NCBI RefSeq assembly: GCF_001282685.1
Contig: NZ_LN875030.1
Coordinates: 61,001-125,000 of the forward strand
Length of the DNA stretch: 64,000 nucleotides
Source: Niameybacter massiliensis
GTDB lineage: Bacteria > Bacillota > Clostridia > Lachnospirales > Cellulosilyticaceae
Direction of reading: 5' to 3'
Positions 57,088 through 64,000 of this stretch are shown here, piece by piece. A program made the translations under genes and the position numbers. The stretch's first letter is position 1. Every line of letters begins with the position of its first letter. The notes under the pieces are model-generated. The model had not been told where the DNA came from. It saw only the letters and a list, made by a program, of their open reading frames with translations, and ran no database searches.

Positions 57088-57314
57088 TAAATATCACCAC
57101 TTTCATTAGTATTATAGTTTACCAATTAATGGGGAAATTATTTATGTTTTTACACAAAAACCCATAACAATTTATGGTAAAAAATAACCTGTCTTGTTGT
57201 GTAAAAAAAGAGGGATAAAAAAATAGAAATCCTCGACAGGAAAGGTTAAATTATTTGATATGTATATAGTATGCTAAGAAAGTACAAAATGGATAAAAAT
57301 GGAAGAGGTGTACT

Positions 57315-58703
57315 ATGGGAACAATTATTTATGATCCAAAAAAGAAAAAAGGTAAAGAGCCAGAGAACAAACAAGAACAACAAGCAAAGGTAATTTCTGT
57401 AGAAGAATTAGCGGCAACAAGTGAGGTATTAGAATCAAATGGACAAGCTGAAGAAAGATATAATGCTTTAATTGAAAATATTGATTCTGTAAGACCTATG
57501 GGTGACACAGACTGTGACTATGTAATTTACTTAGAAGACTACGTTTATACATATATTTATCAGTATGCGAATACAGACTTAGCAAGTGAACATTCTGCAG
57601 TCATTGTTGGTGAGTACTACCCAGACAGTAAAGAAACTATTATATGTGGTATTATTCCAGTTGATAAAGAATTACTTTCACAAGATGAAGAATGGATTAA
57701 TGAAGATGTAGTAGCAAACTTAAGAGAAGAACAAGAAAAGTATTTTCCAGGAGCAAGTCTTATCGGGTGGTTACATATGCAACCAGGATATGGCACAATG
57801 CTTACAATGAAAGAAGTAAAAGCACATAGAGATGTATTTGAAAAAGAAGGTACTTTATTACTTTTAGTTGACCCTATTAACAAAATCGAAACATTCTATG
57901 TATATGAAGATGATACATTAAAAGAACAAAGTGGATACTATTTATATTACGATAAAAATCCTTGTATGCAACAATATATGTTAGATAGACCTTTTATAAG
58001 TACTGAAAAAGAAGAGGTTGAAGACAATGTTGTAAATCAATTTAGAGAAATAGGTAAAATTCGTAAGAAAGAGTACGAGCAAAAGAAAAAGATGAATCTT
58101 ACAGTTATTGCTGCAAGTATAGCTCTTCTTGCACTATCAGCAGTTGTATTAAAGATGAATGATCAAAATGCTAAGATTCAAAACTTACAAAATGAGCTTA
58201 CACAAGTATCACAAAATACTCAGGGGAATATAGGAAATGCAACAGCTAAACCAGATGAAGAGGCAGAGTTTATCATTAGCCCAGAAGAAACAATAGATGC
58301 AGCAACTTCTAATGTAACAATTGTTGATAATTCAGATGCAGAATCTTCTACAGATGAAAATGCTCAAGAAGAAGTAAGTACAGATGAAGTAGTTGATAAT
58401 GTAGAGCAAGTAAATGTAGAAGAAACTGAAACTGTACAAGTTGATAAGACTGAAGAAGTAGCTGTAACTGAAGAAAAACAAGTAGTAAGTGAAGAAAAGG
58501 AAGATAAGGTAGAGAGTGAATCAGAAGAGGCTTCTAATAAAGATTACATGGAATATGTAGTACAAGAAGGAGATTCACTAAGAAAAATTAGCTATGATCA
58601 TTACAAAACAGAGCTTAGAACTAAAGAAATTATTGCTCTTAATGATTTAGAAAATGGGGATAATATTTATGTAGGTCAAACTTTAAAATTACCAACAGAA
58701 TAA
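57315..58703 (+). CDS. pseudo-JAMM / transmembrane / LysM protein
   Basis: 462 aa. Residues about 65-215 look like an MPN/JAMM-type domain: Glu100 in VIVGEYY, then GWLHMQP at 152-157. The JAMM pattern H-x-H-P-x6-S-x2-D is matched in spacing but reads H154-x-Q156-P157-x6-T164-x2-E167, so the metal site is altered and peptidase activity is doubtful. A Lys-rich stretch, one membrane segment (261-279), a coiled and very acidic extracytoplasmic stalk (about 285-405) and a C-terminal LysM (YVVQEGDSLRKISYDHY, LNDLENGDNIYVGQTLKLP) follow. The inferred topology is MPN domain inside, LysM on peptidoglycan. Role unknown. Confidence 0.65.
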   Translation: MGTIIYDPKKKKGKEPENKQEQQAKVISVEELAATSEVLESNGQAEERYNALIENIDSVRPMGDTDCDYVIYLEDYVYTYIYQYANTDLASEHSAVIVGEYYPDSKETIICGIIPVDKELLSQDEEWINEDVVANLREEQEKYFPGASLIGWLHMQPGYGTMLTMKEVKAHRDVFEKEGTLLLLVDPINKIETFYVYEDDTLKEQSGYYLYYDKNPCMQQYMLDRPFISTEKEEVEDNVVNQFREIGKIRKKEYEQKKKMNLTVIAASIALLALSAVVLKMNDQNAKIQNLQNELTQVSQNTQGNIGNATAKPDEEAEFIISPEETIDAATSNVTIVDNSDAESSTDENAQEEVSTDEVVDNVEQVNVEETETVQVDKTEEVAVTEEKQVVSEEKEDKVESESEEASNKDYMEYVVQEGDSLRKISYDHYKTELRTKEIIALNDLENGDNIYVGQTLKLPTE

Positions 58704-58722
58704 TTCTGTTGGTAATTTTGTT
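58685..58722 (+). terminator. terminator whose loop is the stop codon of the LysM gene
   Basis: 16-bp stem AAAATTACCAACAGAA / TTCTGTTGGTAATTTT with the 3-nt loop TAA, the stop codon itself, followed by a T-rich run. Confidence 0.75.
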
Positions 58723-58766
58723 GAATTTTTTGTATAATTATATTAATTTTACTAGGGGGAATAAAT

Positions 58767-60233
58767 ATGAAAAAAGAACCATTAAAATGTTTATTTGTTG
58801 CATCAGAAGTCGCGCCATATGCTAAAACAGGAGGACTGGCAGATGTAGCCGGAGCATTACCAAAACAATTAAAGGAAAATGGTATAGATGTTAGAGTCGC
58901 TATGCCATATTACAAACAAATAGAGAATAAATTCTTTGAACATGAGTCCCATTTTGTAACAAGTTTTGATATGTGGCTTAACTGGAGAAAAGAAGGCGTA
59001 GGGATCTACTATGATGATACAATTGTTCCAACATATTTTATAAGAAGTGAGCACTATTTCCATCGTGATGGATTTTACGGAGAATATGATGACTATGAAA
59101 GATTTGCCTTTTTCTGTAAAAGTGTTCTTGAAATGTTAAAACATATTGATTTTAAACCAGATATTATTCATTGTAATGACTGGCAAACAGGGCCTATTTG
59201 TTTATTGTTAAATCAGAAATATCGTTTAGATCCGTTCTATGAAAAGATAAAATCTGTATTTACCATCCATAATATGAAGTTCCAAGGCATTTTTGGTAAA
59301 GAGCAAGTATTAGATGTATTAGAATTAGATGAAGGATATACTTCATCAGAGGCAATAGAGTTTAATGGTGGTATGAGCTTTATGAAGGCGGGGTTATTAT
59401 ACTGCGACCAGATTTCTACAGTAAGTCCAACTTATGCTGAAGAAATTAAAACTTGGGAATATGGATGTGGGCTTAATGAACTTCTAGAAAAGAAACTTTA
59501 TCATAAAGTATGTGGTATTTTAAATGGAATAGATTATGAAAGATATAATCCACAAACTGATCCTTACATATATGAAAGATACGATGCAGAACATATTGAA
59601 AGGCGTAAGCTTAATAAACGTGCATTCCAAAGAGAATATGGACTTGAACAGTCAGATGCTATGATGATTGGTATTATTTCAAGAATTACAGATCAAAAAG
59701 GTTTTGATCTTATGAAACAAACACTAGAAAATAAATGGATTATGGATAAAATCATGGACATGGATATCCAATTTGTTTTACTAGGTACAGGTGAGTATGA
59801 ATATGAGCAGATGTTTAAGTACTTTGAAGAAAAGTATGATAAGAGAGTAAGCATTAATCTCAAGTTTGATGAAGAATTAGCTCAAAAAATCTATGCATCT
59901 TCAGATGTATTTTTAATGCCATCTGCATTTGAACCTTGTGGATTAGGTCAAATGATGGCTATGAGATATGGTAGCGTACCTGTTGTAAGACAGACAGGAG
60001 GATTAAAAGATACAGTTCTTCATTATAATGAAGAAACTAAAGAAGGAACAGGTTTTGAATTTGTAGATTATTGTGGTTATTGGCTCTTTAAGAAAATAGA
60101 GGAAGCATACTACTACTACAAAGAAAAACCAAGTGATTTTAAACAAATTCAAGTTAATGCAATGAATACGTGTTTTTCTTGGCAACATTCAGCTGAAGTG
60201 TATGAAGAAATGTATAGACGCATTATGGAGTAA
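58767..60233 (+). CDS. glgA: glycogen synthase (ADP-glucose type)
   Basis: 488 aa GT5 enzyme. Lys20-TGGLADV nucleotide-sugar loop and the C-terminal PSAFEPCGLGQMMAMRYG and RQTGGLKDTV segments. Extends alpha-1,4-glucan. No other glg genes are adjacent. GGGGG ribosome site, terminator directly after. Confidence 0.95.
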   Translation: MKKEPLKCLFVASEVAPYAKTGGLADVAGALPKQLKENGIDVRVAMPYYKQIENKFFEHESHFVTSFDMWLNWRKEGVGIYYDDTIVPTYFIRSEHYFHRDGFYGEYDDYERFAFFCKSVLEMLKHIDFKPDIIHCNDWQTGPICLLLNQKYRLDPFYEKIKSVFTIHNMKFQGIFGKEQVLDVLELDEGYTSSEAIEFNGGMSFMKAGLLYCDQISTVSPTYAEEIKTWEYGCGLNELLEKKLYHKVCGILNGIDYERYNPQTDPYIYERYDAEHIERRKLNKRAFQREYGLEQSDAMMIGIISRITDQKGFDLMKQTLENKWIMDKIMDMDIQFVLLGTGEYEYEQMFKYFEEKYDKRVSINLKFDEELAQKIYASSDVFLMPSAFEPCGLGQMMAMRYGSVPVVRQTGGLKDTVLHYNEETKEGTGFEFVDYCGYWLFKKIEEAYYYYKEKPSDFKQIQVNAMNTCFSWQHSAEVYEEMYRRIME

Positions 60234-60243
60234 AATACAGAGT

Positions 60244-60276
60244 AAAGAGGTGCTATATAACACCTCTTTTTTTATA
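60244..60276 (+). terminator. terminator after glgA
   Basis: 9-bp stem AAAGAGGTG / CACCTCTTT, 8-nt loop, T tail. Confidence 0.85.
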
Positions 60277-60355
60277 TTAGTAACAATCACTTTGAAATTA
60301 TGAGGGGATGGTGTATGATAAAAATAAAAAAAGCGAGAACATAGGAGGAATGAGG

Positions 60356-61528
60356 GTGAAGAAGGACAAAAAGCTCATTACAGGTAAACAAACAACCTGG
60401 ATCCTTTTAGGCGTATTATTTATATGTATTGCAGGTATAGGTATTTTACAATGGGCGAAAGTAAATGAAGGATTGGTATACTATGAATTAGGTGAGACCG
60501 TATTCACACATTCAGAACAAAAGAGTGAGTACATAGATGTAAATGCTAATCAAATTATTCGTCTAACATCAGATGGTATAACGGCCTATGATTTAAAGGG
60601 TAATGAAGTATGGAATAATGCATTAACATTAGATAAACCTATTGTACGACATAAAGGTAACTATCTTGCTATTGCTAATAAGGATGGAAAAACACTATCA
60701 ATTTTTAATGAAAAAGGTAAAAGAGGAGAAGTGCAGACTACTAATCCTATTATCTATTTTTCGATAAATTCTAATGGTGATGTTGCTGTTATTGAAAAGA
60801 CAGAAGATGGACATATTACATCCGGATATAATGCTGGTGGTGAAGGGCTAGGTGTAAAAGGCGTATCTTATATTAAAGATGCAGGATTTCCTATTAGTGC
60901 AGAAGTATCTCCAGATAGGCAATTGTTACTTGTAAGCTATGTAGACTTATATAATCCAATTGTAAGTTCAGCATTAAATGCAGTTATTATTAATAAGACA
61001 GGGACGGAAGAAGTATTTAATACAAAATACGGAATAGACGATAAGGATAATATTGTCTATGAGATAGAATTTATAACATCAAATATATGGGCTGCTATAG
61101 GGGATAGCAAGATAACATTCTATAACTTACAAGGTGAAAAGATAAAAGATATTCCGAACTTCTATCTGAAGTATACACCGTATGTAGATGGGGAACTGAA
61201 ATCAAGTCAATATTTACCTATTGTAAGTACTGGAAGAGGATCTAGTGCTTCTGCAAATGATCGCTTAACTATATTGAATGGTTCAGGGGATGAGGTCATT
61301 AGCCAGGAATTTGATAAGCCAGTAACTTATTTTAATGCTACGGATCGTGGTATTGTAATAGGTCAAGGGCAAAGTTTTACAGGATATAGTAAAACAGGAG
61401 AGGTTAAATTTATTTTTGAGGCAAATCAAGATGTAAGTAAAGTATTATACATAGGTAATAAAGTAGTAGCAGTTACTAAAAATGAAGTTAAAGTATTAAA
61501 TCCTATTAATCAAAGGGGGAATAATTAA
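60356..61528 (+). CDS. DUF5711-like membrane-anchored beta-propeller protein
   Basis: 390 aa from the GTG at 60356 (AGGAGG 7 nt upstream); in-frame ATGs at 60308 and 60350 lie on or too near ribosome sites. A basic N-terminus and one membrane segment (about 15-37) are followed by repeated short beta units (IRLTSDGITAYDLKGNEVW, LAIANKDGKTLSIFNEKG, LLLVSYVDLYNPIV), consistent with an extracytoplasmic propeller and the DUF5711 family common in Lachnospiraceae. Coupled to the CvpA-type gene by TAATG. Function unknown. Confidence 0.65.
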   Translation: MKKDKKLITGKQTTWILLGVLFICIAGIGILQWAKVNEGLVYYELGETVFTHSEQKSEYIDVNANQIIRLTSDGITAYDLKGNEVWNNALTLDKPIVRHKGNYLAIANKDGKTLSIFNEKGKRGEVQTTNPIIYFSINSNGDVAVIEKTEDGHITSGYNAGGEGLGVKGVSYIKDAGFPISAEVSPDRQLLLVSYVDLYNPIVSSALNAVIINKTGTEEVFNTKYGIDDKDNIVYEIEFITSNIWAAIGDSKITFYNLQGEKIKDIPNFYLKYTPYVDGELKSSQYLPIVSTGRGSSASANDRLTILNGSGDEVISQEFDKPVTYFNATDRGIVIGQGQSFTGYSKTGEVKFIFEANQDVSKVLYIGNKVVAVTKNEVKVLNPINQRGNN

Positions 61529-62208
61529 TGCTTGATTTAATTATTATTGCTATTATTGCTATAACAGCAATAATAGCGGCAAAGGTAGGCTTAATAAGAA
61601 CAGTTTATCAATTTTTTTCATCAATTCTCGCACTTGTATTAGCATTCTTTATTTATCCGGTGATAGAAACTATTTTAAAACTCACGCCCCTTTATACATC
61701 CATCCAAGATGGTGTAAGAAGTATCTTGCCTGAAGTTGGGAATATAGGTTTACAAGGACAAGCTCAGCTTATCCGAGAAAATTTCAATTGGATGCCAGAA
61801 TTTTTAATTGATAAATTAATAGAAAACAATAACCCAGAAATTTATAATTTATTAGGTGTTTCAACATTAATAGACTATATTGTAACTTCTATAGCTAATA
61901 TATGTATAATGGCAATTGCACTCCTTGTTTGTTTTGTTGTCATTAAGATTGCTTTAACCATTGGAGTGGGCGTATTAGATTTAGTAGCGAAGCTACCAAT
62001 CCTAAAAACAGCAAATACCTGGGGTGGTTTTATAGTAGGAATTATAAAAGGAATGCTTATTGTGTGGATTGCATGTTTAATTATTCCATTCCTTATAATG
62101 CTTCCACAGTTTTCAGGCTTAGAGGCACTTGTAGAACAATCTTATTTGATGAATTTGTTCTATAATAATAATATTATTTTAGAGATTATTATGAGTTTGA
62201 AACTTTAA
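61528..62208 (+). CDS. cvpA: CvpA-family membrane protein
   Basis: 226 aa. Four hydrophobic segments; N-terminal LDLIIIAIIAITAIIAAKVGLIRTVY and the later GGFIVGIIKGMLIVW fit the CvpA family (colicin V production protein in E. coli, broader envelope roles elsewhere). Start overlaps the upstream stop. Confidence 0.8.
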   Translation: MLDLIIIAIIAITAIIAAKVGLIRTVYQFFSSILALVLAFFIYPVIETILKLTPLYTSIQDGVRSILPEVGNIGLQGQAQLIRENFNWMPEFLIDKLIENNNPEIYNLLGVSTLIDYIVTSIANICIMAIALLVCFVVIKIALTIGVGVLDLVAKLPILKTANTWGGFIVGIIKGMLIVWIACLIIPFLIMLPQFSGLEALVEQSYLMNLFYNNNIILEIIMSLKL

Positions 62209-62239
62209 GAAAGTGTCATATCCGGTAAAAATATAATAG

Positions 62240-62282
62240 AAAAGATAAAAGCGTAGGAACCTCCTACGCTTTTATCTTTTGG
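62240..62282 (+). terminator. terminator after cvpA
   Basis: 19-bp stem (AAAAGATAAAAGCGTAGGA and complement) with a 3-nt loop; the 3' arm ends in CTTTT. Confidence 0.9.
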
Positions 62283-62355
62283 TAGTCAAGCACTTTAGAC
62301 TCTTACAACTAATATTATAAATTATACTACTATTTACATTAGGGGAGGGTCAAAA

Positions 62356-63111
62356 GTGGATAACATTATAGAGATGAAAAATATTTATAAGAACTTCTAC
62401 ACAGATGAAGGCGAGATAACGGTTTTGCAAGATGTTAACGTCGCGCTAGAAAGAGGTAAGATCTTAGGAATTTTAGGACCTTCAGGAAGTGGTAAATCAA
62501 CACTTCTTAATATATTAACCAATTTACTTACGCCTACAAGTGGTGAGGTAAAAATAGAAGGAAAAATAGGATATATGTTTCAAAAAGATCATCTTTTAGA
62601 ATGGCGAACAATTATGGACAATATTACTATTGGATTAGAAATACAGAGGAAGGTAAATGATGAAGCTTTAAAAAGGATTGAACATTTACTTAAAATGTAT
62701 GGGATATGGGAGTTTAGAAATAGATATCCTAAGGAATTATCTGGAGGAATGAGGCAAAGGGTAGCTCTTATTAGAACATTAGCCACTGATCCAGATGTAC
62801 TTCTATTAGATGAACCATTTTCAGCTTTAGATTATCAAACAAGATTAATGGTAAGTGATGATATTTATAAGATTATACGAAAAGAACATAAAGATGCTAT
62901 TTTAGTTACACATGATATATCAGAAGCTATTTCGATGTGCGATCAAATTGCGGTTTTATCTAAGAGACCTGCAACTGTTAAGAGCCTTTATAACATATCT
63001 TTAAGTGTAAAAGATAAAGAAAAAACTCCGCTAGTATGTAGAAAGGCACCAGAGTTTAAAGACTATTTTGATGCACTATGGAAGGAGTTAGATGTTTATG
63101 AAGGCGAATAG
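62356..63111 (+). CDS. NitT/TauT-type ABC transporter ATP-binding protein
   Basis: 251 aa, GTG start behind GGGGAGGG. P-loop GPSGSGKST (41-49), signature LSGGMRQRVAL near 128, Walker B DVLLLDEPFSALD near 152, and the THDISEA switch His. Closest in style to SsuB/TauB/ThiZ ATPases. No TPP, SAM or other riboswitch is visible in the 147-bp leader, so the substrate remains open (sulfonate, nitrate-like anion or pyrimidine precursor). Confidence 0.9.
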   Translation: MDNIIEMKNIYKNFYTDEGEITVLQDVNVALERGKILGILGPSGSGKSTLLNILTNLLTPTSGEVKIEGKIGYMFQKDHLLEWRTIMDNITIGLEIQRKVNDEALKRIEHLLKMYGIWEFRNRYPKELSGGMRQRVALIRTLATDPDVLLLDEPFSALDYQTRLMVSDDIYKIIRKEHKDAILVTHDISEAISMCDQIAVLSKRPATVKSLYNISLSVKDKEKTPLVCRKAPEFKDYFDALWKELDVYEGE

Positions 63112-63913
63112 AGAAACACAGCAACTAAGCATAGGATATGAAAACTATATTAAAGATAAAAAAAGGAAGAAAAGAAACATTATATTAATTCAACTACTTA
63201 CCATAGTTATTTTTATAATGCTATGGGAGGTATTAGCCAGACTTGGTGTTATTAATACATTTTTATTAAGTAGTCCATCAGCAATTGTAGAGTTATTCAT
63301 GAAATATCTTTCTGATGGAAGCATTTTCACGCATATTGCAGTATCTGTATGGGAGACTATACTAGGATTTGTCATAGGTACTGTACTAGGGTTAATCGTA
63401 GCAATTATGCTATGGTGGTCTCCAACTTTATCTAAAATATCAGATCCTTTTTTAGTTGTATTAAATGCACTTCCTAAAACGGCATTAGCCCCTATTATTA
63501 TAGTTTGGGCAGGAGCAGGGATTAAAGGTATCGTTGTGATAGCTATTACTATTTCAATTGTAAGTACTATTTTGTCAGGATATAATTACTTCACTAACGT
63601 AGAAGAAGAAAAGATACTTATGTTGAAAAGCTTTGGTGCAAATAAGTGGCAAATATTAACTAAACTTATTCTCCCTGCCAATATAGGAAATATTATTAAT
63701 ATCGTAAAGATTAATATTGGCCTATCATGGGTAGGCGTTATAGTAGGAGAATTTTTAGTTTCAAGAAATGGTATTGGTTATCTTATCGTTTATGGTGGTC
63801 AAGTATTTAGGTTGGATTTGGTTATGATGGGAGTCGTTGTACTTGCCTTATGCGCATGGATTATGTATGAAGGAATCAACTTAATAGAAAAATTATACTG
63901 GGCAAAAAGGTAA
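63092..63913 (+). CDS. NitT/TauT-type ABC transporter permease
   Basis: 273 aa. Six hydrophobic segments and the EAA-like loop MLKSFGANKWQILTKLILPA that docks on the ATPase. Start overlaps the upstream gene by 20 nt (AAGGAG before the ATG); a second ATG two codons later is less well placed. Forms an importer with the ATPase and, probably, the solute-binding protein beginning at the right edge. Confidence 0.9.
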   Translation: MFMKANRETQQLSIGYENYIKDKKRKKRNIILIQLLTIVIFIMLWEVLARLGVINTFLLSSPSAIVELFMKYLSDGSIFTHIAVSVWETILGFVIGTVLGLIVAIMLWWSPTLSKISDPFLVVLNALPKTALAPIIIVWAGAGIKGIVVIAITISIVSTILSGYNYFTNVEEEKILMLKSFGANKWQILTKLILPANIGNIINIVKINIGLSWVGVIVGEFLVSRNGIGYLIVYGGQVFRLDLVMMGVVVLALCAWIMYEGINLIEKLYWAKR

Positions 63914-63984
63914 CAATGGTCAAGGGTTATGATTATGCTATATTAGGGAAGGTAAAAACTACCAATTAGTGAGGTGAATAACTA

Positions 63985-64000
63985 ATGAAGCATATGAAAG
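63985..64000 (+). CDS. start of a further gene, cut by the window edge
   Basis: GAGGTGA 7 nt before an ATG, then five codons (MKHMK). Its place after an ABC ATPase and permease suggests the solute-binding protein; only the start is visible. Confidence 0.45.

Noticed and set aside
62283..62355. Possible riboswitch before the ABC transporter
   Set aside because: No conserved TPP, SAM, cobalamin, guanidine or other riboswitch core is visible in the short leader.

Overview
The window is 64 kb of low-GC DNA with short intergenic gaps, strong AAGGAGG-type ribosome binding sites and T-rich intrinsic terminators. It codes for spore-formation proteins (BofA, YyaC), a flagellin with its chaperone, a four-subunit 2-oxoacid:ferredoxin oxidoreductase, a membrane pyrophosphatase and a FabK-type fatty acid operon. 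Together these point to an anaerobic, motile, spore-forming member of the Clostridia, probably Lachnospirales; a Cellulosilyticum-like organism would fit, but that is inference. I see no rRNA, tRNA, CRISPR array, insertion sequence or prophage.

Layout. 1-6.4 kb: the 3' part of a membrane MutS-like ATPase gene, then an envelope operon (membrane protein, DUF4097-type adhesin, sensor kinase, response regulator). 6.4-14.3 kb: mprF (minus), Na+/H+ pyrophosphatase, NhaC-type antiporter, a DUF3892-like protein and a CNNM/CorC-type protein (minus). 14.5-20 kb: a motility block with sigma-D-like promoters (925-aa repeat protein, an unlisted ~52-aa ORF, fliS, flagellin), followed by DUF2508 and bofA. 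20.0-20.7 kb: an apparently 3'-truncated HNH-family gene (minus). 21-24 kb: porCDAB. 24.1-24.4 kb: a 414-bp gap holding a cluster of near-consensus DnaA boxes, a perfect sigma-A promoter and a terminator that together delimit a ~100-nt candidate RNA. 24.5-27.3 kb: three poorly known genes, including a flavodoxin-SCP2 fusion, and a HIT protein. 27.3-39.3 kb: asnB (minus), malic enzyme, murG, a soluble chemoreceptor, pyrG, a GGDEF-EAL protein, an ABC-F protein and a DUF5658-like protein (both minus).

39.4-49.2 kb is a complete type II fatty acid operon, fabT-fabH-acpP-fabK-fabD-fabG-fabF-accB-fabZ-accC-accD-accA. It carries FabT-like TTTG-N5-CAAA palindromes at the fabT promoter and three more, spaced exactly 14 bp apart, in front of fabD. 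49.3-64 kb: a tocopherol-cyclase-like protein, an HMA-like protein, mtnN, pgi, niaR with a neighbouring membrane transporter behind a palindrome-bearing promoter, yyaC (minus), a pseudo-JAMM/LysM membrane protein, glgA, a DUF5711-like protein, cvpA, and the start of a NitT/TauT-type ABC transporter cut by the right edge.

The most distinctive observations are the FabT operator array, the DnaA-box/small-RNA locus at 24.1-24.4 kb, the membrane LysM protein with a JAMM motif that keeps its spacing but has lost three metal-site residues, the small ORF in the flagellar operon, and the palindrome linking niaR to an uncharacterised transporter.
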